A stretch of DNA of 64,000 nt from NCBI GenBank assembly GCA_964472315.1, contig CAYYJS010000013.1, positions 1 through 64,000 on the forward strand, written 5' to 3'. The translations under genes and the position numbers were made by a program. The notes under the pieces are model-generated. The model made no database searches, was not told where the DNA came from, and saw nothing but the letters and a program-made list of their open reading frames with translations. This DNA is from CAYYJS01 sp964472315. GTDB taxonomy: Bacteria; Verrucomicrobiota; Kiritimatiellia; UBA8416. Positions 61,240-64,000 of this stretch are shown one piece after another. Within the stretch, counting starts at the first letter, position 1. Each line of letters opens with the position of its first letter.

Positions 61240-62718
61240 TCAGGCGTCGAAGGCGGCCTCGATGGCGGCGACCACCGTGCGCAGGGCCTGGACGCGCGCG
61301 ACGTACTTGTCGTTGCCGGCGATGACGGTCCAGGGCGCGACGGCGGTGCTGGTGCGCCGGATCATTTCGTCGACGGCCTGGTGGTAGAGCGGCCACTTCT
61401 TGCGGTTGCGCCAATCCTCGTCGGTCAGTTTCCACTGCTTGTGCACGACGGTTTCGCGTTCGTGGAACCGGCGCAGTTGCTCGTGCTTGTCGATGTGGAT
61501 CCAGAACTTCACGATCACCGTGCCGGCATCGGCCAGCGACCGCTCGAACTCGTTGATCTCGTCGTAGGCGCGGCGCCATTCGGCTTCGGTGCAGAACCCC
61601 TCCACGCGCTCGACGAGGACGCGTCCGTACCAGGACCGGTCGAAGATCGTCAGGTGACCGGCCTTGGGAACTTCCTTCCAGAAGCGCCAGAGGTAGTGAT
61701 GGTCGAGTTCTTCCCGCGTGGGGGCCGCGAAAGGCAGCACCTCGTACCCGCGCGGATCCAGTTCCCGCGTCAGCCGCTTGATATTGCCGCCCTTGCCGGC
61801 GGCGTCCCAGCCCTCGTACACGATGGCCGCCGGTACGCGCCGCGCGTACATCTCGTGCTCGATCCGGCACAATCGCCGCTGAAGGCGGTCGCGCTCCCGC
61901 GTGTAGGCCTGTCGGGTCAGACGCTGGCCCAGGTCCACGCGGTCCAGCGGCGACTCCTCGCGCGTGACCCGGCGACGCTCCGGTTTCATCGGCCGCCGGG
62001 CGGCCGCCCCGCCCGCCCGCGTCCGCGCGATGGCCTGGCGCAGGACGGCGTCCACCGTCTCCAGCACCTTCATGCGCGCGTACCGCTCGTCCGTGGCTTC
62101 CACGACCGTCCACGGCGCCTGCGCGGTGGAGGTCAGCTCGATCACCTCGTCGACCGTCCGCAGGCGCTCCCCGTAACGGCGATTCTCGCGGCGTTCCGCC
62201 GGGCCGAGTTTCCAGGCGAGGGCCTTGTCCGCCGCGATCTTCTTGAACCGCCGGGCCTGCTCCTTTTTCGAGATATGCAGCCAGAACTTCACGAGTGCCA
62301 CGCCGTCGTCGGTCAACTGCCGTTCGAACTGCAGGATCGCCTCGCAGTCGCGACGACGGTCCAGTCCGTCCGCCTGGTCGCGCAGGACGCGGCCGTACCA
62401 GGAGCAGTCGAAGATCGCCAGGCGACCCTTGCGCGGCAGGCGCGTGGCAAAACGCCAGAGAAAGGGGCGCAGACGCTCGTCTTCGCTCGGCGCGGCGATC
62501 GCATGGACACGGAATCCGCGCGGATCGAGAGGCTCGACCAACCGGTTGATGCAGGTGCCCTTGCCGGCGGCTTCCCAGCCTTCGAAGACAATGACCACCG
62601 GCACGCCGGCCTCGAAGGCCTGGCGTTGCAGCGCGGCCAGCTCGAACTGCAGCGGCTCGAAGGCCGCCTTGTACGCCTTGCGAGGCAACGACTTGTCGAG
62701 ATCCGTCTTCTCCAGCAT
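61240..62718 (-). CDS. Double-domain PPK2 (polyphosphate:AMP phosphotransferase type)
   Basis: 492 residues with two PPK2 domains. Domain 1 (about 1-240): FEGWEAAGKGTCINRLVEPL and DCSWYGRVLRDQADGL. Domain 2 (about 255-492): YEGWDAAGKGGNIKRLTREL, FDRSWYGRVLVERVEGFC. Each has the G-x4-GK Walker A and the DxSWYGR lid motif. Two-domain PPK2 proteins typically convert AMP to ADP with polyphosphate, domain 2 being catalytic. In domain 1 the Arg of the DRSWYGR motif is Cys, suggesting a non-catalytic role. Convergent with nothing; the 91 bp gap to rplM carries the rplM promoter. Confidence 0.9.
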   Translation of the reverse strand: MLEKTDLDKSLPRKAYKAAFEPLQFELAALQRQAFEAGVPVVIVFEGWEAAGKGTCINRLVEPLDPRGFRVHAIAAPSEDERLRPFLWRFATRLPRKGRLAIFDCSWYGRVLRDQADGLDRRRDCEAILQFERQLTDDGVALVKFWLHISKKEQARRFKKIAADKALAWKLGPAERRENRRYGERLRTVDEVIELTSTAQAPWTVVEATDERYARMKVLETVDAVLRQAIARTRAGGAAARRPMKPERRRVTREESPLDRVDLGQRLTRQAYTRERDRLQRRLCRIEHEMYARRVPAAIVYEGWDAAGKGGNIKRLTRELDPRGYEVLPFAAPTREELDHHYLWRFWKEVPKAGHLTIFDRSWYGRVLVERVEGFCTEAEWRRAYDEINEFERSLADAGTVIVKFWIHIDKHEQLRRFHERETVVHKQWKLTDEDWRNRKKWPLYHQAVDEMIRRTSTAVAPWTVIAGNDKYVARVQALRTVVAAIEAAFDA

Positions 62719-62736
62719 CGCGTCCGATCCTCCTCT

Positions 62737-63645
62737 TCAACGGTATTCGTGGTGGTAGCGGCCGCGCACGGCGGCAAGGTGGCCGAGATTGGCGGCGACC
62801 TTGGTGAGCCAGTAGCCGGCGTAGCGCGGCACCGGCAGGCAGAGAACGGTCAGCAGCGCGCTCGCCGCCAGGAAGCCGGCGGCGCGCCCGCCGAGCGCGA
62901 CGGCGGCGCGCGTGCGGCCGCGGTTGTCGGCGAGATCGAGGGTGACGCGCGTGAACGTGTTACCCCCACGGTAGGCGCGGCGCAGAATCCAGCACAGACG
63001 CGTGCGGGCCGGCGGGATCCGTTCGACCACGCAGGCCTCCGGCGCGCTGATCCAGCGGGCGCCGTCGCGTCGCAGGCGCTTGAAGAGGTAGGAGTCCTCG
63101 CCGCCGGTCGTGCCGTAGCGCGCGGGGAACGGGTCCGGCATGGCTTTCAACAACGCCGCGCGGATGCAGCAGTTGCTCGTGGGTGTGGCGATGGCCTCCT
63201 CGCCGCATTCCGGCAGCGGGCGCGTGAAAAGGTAAAGCGTGCGGATCCAGGCGGCCGTTCCGACGGGGAACTCCGAGACGATACGGCCGAAAGAGCCGTC
63301 CGCGCCGAATTGCCGCACCGCCGCGAGGTGTGCGGCGATCCAGTGCGGCATGGCCGTCTCGTCGTCGTCGATGAAGAGAAGCCAGTCGCCGGTCGCGGCG
63401 CCGACGGCCACGTTGCGCGTCAGGCTGATGTTCTTTTCGGGCTGGGCGAGCGCCCGCAGCGCGAGGCCCGGCGGGGGACGACGGGCGCGGCAGACGGCCC
63501 CCGCCGAACCATCCGGATCGTTATCCACCACGATGATCTCGACCGTCGTATCCGGCGGGAGCGTCTGGGCTTCGAGACTGTCCAGCAGGGCCGTCAGTCC
63601 CTCCGGACGGCGATAGGCCGCGATGCACACGGAACAGCGGGTCAT
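62737..63645 (-). CDS. Family 2-type glycosyltransferase
   Basis: 302 residues. GT-A fold: CSVCIAAYRRPEGLTALLDS, TTVEIIVVDNDPDGSAGAV, KNISLTRNVAVGAATGDWLL, LFIDDDETAMPHW with the DxD-like metal motif, and TTGGEDSYLFKRLRRDGARW (the ED motif). A hydrophobic C-terminal part (FLAASALLTVLCLPVPRYAG) would associate with the membrane. It adds a sugar to a surface polysaccharide and overlaps the flippase-like gene by four bases. Confidence 0.88.
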   Translation of the reverse strand: MTRCSVCIAAYRRPEGLTALLDSLEAQTLPPDTTVEIIVVDNDPDGSAGAVCRARRPPPGLALRALAQPEKNISLTRNVAVGAATGDWLLFIDDDETAMPHWIAAHLAAVRQFGADGSFGRIVSEFPVGTAAWIRTLYLFTRPLPECGEEAIATPTSNCCIRAALLKAMPDPFPARYGTTGGEDSYLFKRLRRDGARWISAPEACVVERIPPARTRLCWILRRAYRGGNTFTRVTLDLADNRGRTRAAVALGGRAAGFLAASALLTVLCLPVPRYAGYWLTKVAANLGHLAAVRGRYHHEYR

Positions 63646-64000
63646 GCGCGCGCATCCTCCGGCGGCGGGTTGATGTAGGTGTGATAAATCAGGGCCGCCC
63701 AGAGCAGAACGGCCATCGCGCCTTCACCGAGCAGCATGGCCGTCAGGGCGCCCGGGATGCCGGTGAGACGGATCAGCACGTACCCGGCGATGACAGTCAC
63801 GACCATCATCGCCGTGTTGACCATGGCCAGGAGCCGGAATTGCGTCAATACCTGCAATCCGAAGCTGGCGTTCATGCGGATGAACTGCGCCGCGGCGACG
63901 GCCGCCCAGAGCGGGACCAGATCGAAGGCGCGGTCGAACTTGTCCGTGAAGAGGATGCGTTCGAGAAGCGGCGCCAGATGGCAAAGCACCGCGGCGTAGG
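63642..64000 (-). CDS. Oligosaccharide flippase-like protein, C-terminal part (truncated by window)
   Basis: The frame is open to the right edge, so only the C-terminal 119 residues are visible: FDLVPLWAAVAAAQFIRMNA, MMVVTVIAGYVLIRLTGIPG and EGAMAVLLWAALIYHTYINP. Several membrane helices with a small soluble tail, as in polysaccharide flippases (Wzx/MATE-like). Its overlap with a GT2 gene supports a role in polysaccharide export, but the family is a guess from composition. Confidence 0.6.
   Translation of the reverse strand, partial: YAAVLCHLAPLLERILFTDKFDRAFDLVPLWAAVAAAQFIRMNASFGLQVLTQFRLLAMVNTAMMVVTVIAGYVLIRLTGIPGALTAMLLGEGAMAVLLWAALIYHTYINPPPEDARA

Noticed and set aside
61168..63678. 836-residue open frame on the plus strand
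   Set aside because: Shadow of the PPK2 and GT2 genes.

Overview
The window is a GC-rich chromosomal segment from a Gram-negative bacterium. Outer-membrane genes (BamA, a TonB-dependent receptor) establish the envelope type. The order ispE / tRNA-Gln / prs / rplY / pth / rpsF / ssb / rpsR / rplI / dnaB, together with a double-domain nucleoside diphosphate kinase, is what I would expect in the PVC superphylum, with Kiritimatiellota or a neighbour as my best guess. This placement is inference from gene order and remembered families; no marker gene search was possible.

Layout. Positions 1 to about 22.5 kb form a defence-type accessory island transcribed mostly on the + strand. It holds an AAA_13 (PrrC/RloC-like) ATPase with the end of an upstream partner, a GmrSD-like DUF262-DUF1524-DUF4268 nuclease, a cyclotransferase-like/DUF429 fusion, an HTH-IrrE/PIN toxin-antitoxin-like pair, a chimeric HipA-like gene next to a DUF3037 gene, a 1740-residue DEDD exonuclease-RecQ-UvrD fusion with two small unknown genes, an AbiEi/AbiEii pair on the minus strand, a broken nucleotidyltransferase pair, and an unknown protein with a cysteine cluster. 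Gene fragments (DUF262, a defence-type N-terminus, a Fic-like C-terminus, an IS66 end, an Ig-like C-terminus) lie between the modules. Repeats sit at the junctions: a 94-bp direct repeat brackets the exonuclease-helicase module, a 44-bp repeat brackets the GmrSD/DUF429 block, a 39-bp repeat occurs at 6.35 and 20.07 kb, and short REP-like words recur. A RAYT transposase remnant at 34 kb may be related to them.

From 22.5 to 34 kb the chromosome returns to household and envelope functions: panD, an MgtE-like transporter, and a surface-glycan cluster (SxtJ / carbamoyltransferase / DUF5989, a GT4 glycosyltransferase, two NAD-dependent epimerases, AsnB, a methyltransferase). A TonB-dependent receptor (35 to 37 kb) follows, then a mostly minus-strand core: aspartate aminotransferase, tandem NDK, bamA, dnaB, ribosomal genes with ssb, pth, prs, tRNA-Gln, ispE and a DtxR-type regulator.

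From 49 to 64 kb there is a small glycogen-binding protein with a structured leader and a decayed glucan phosphorylase behind it, a SpoU rRNA/tRNA methyltransferase, a lipoprotein, the tight operon argJ-argB-argD-argG-thiD, a DEAD-box RNA helicase, rplM-rpsI with a clear intrinsic terminator, a double-domain PPK2, a GT2 glycosyltransferase and the end of a flippase-like gene.

Most likely novelty: the repeat-bracketed exonuclease-RecQ-UvrD module with its two small partners, the HipA-like chimera just upstream, and the 30-bp palindromic tandem array downstream. All domain names come from motif recognition by eye; nothing was searched.
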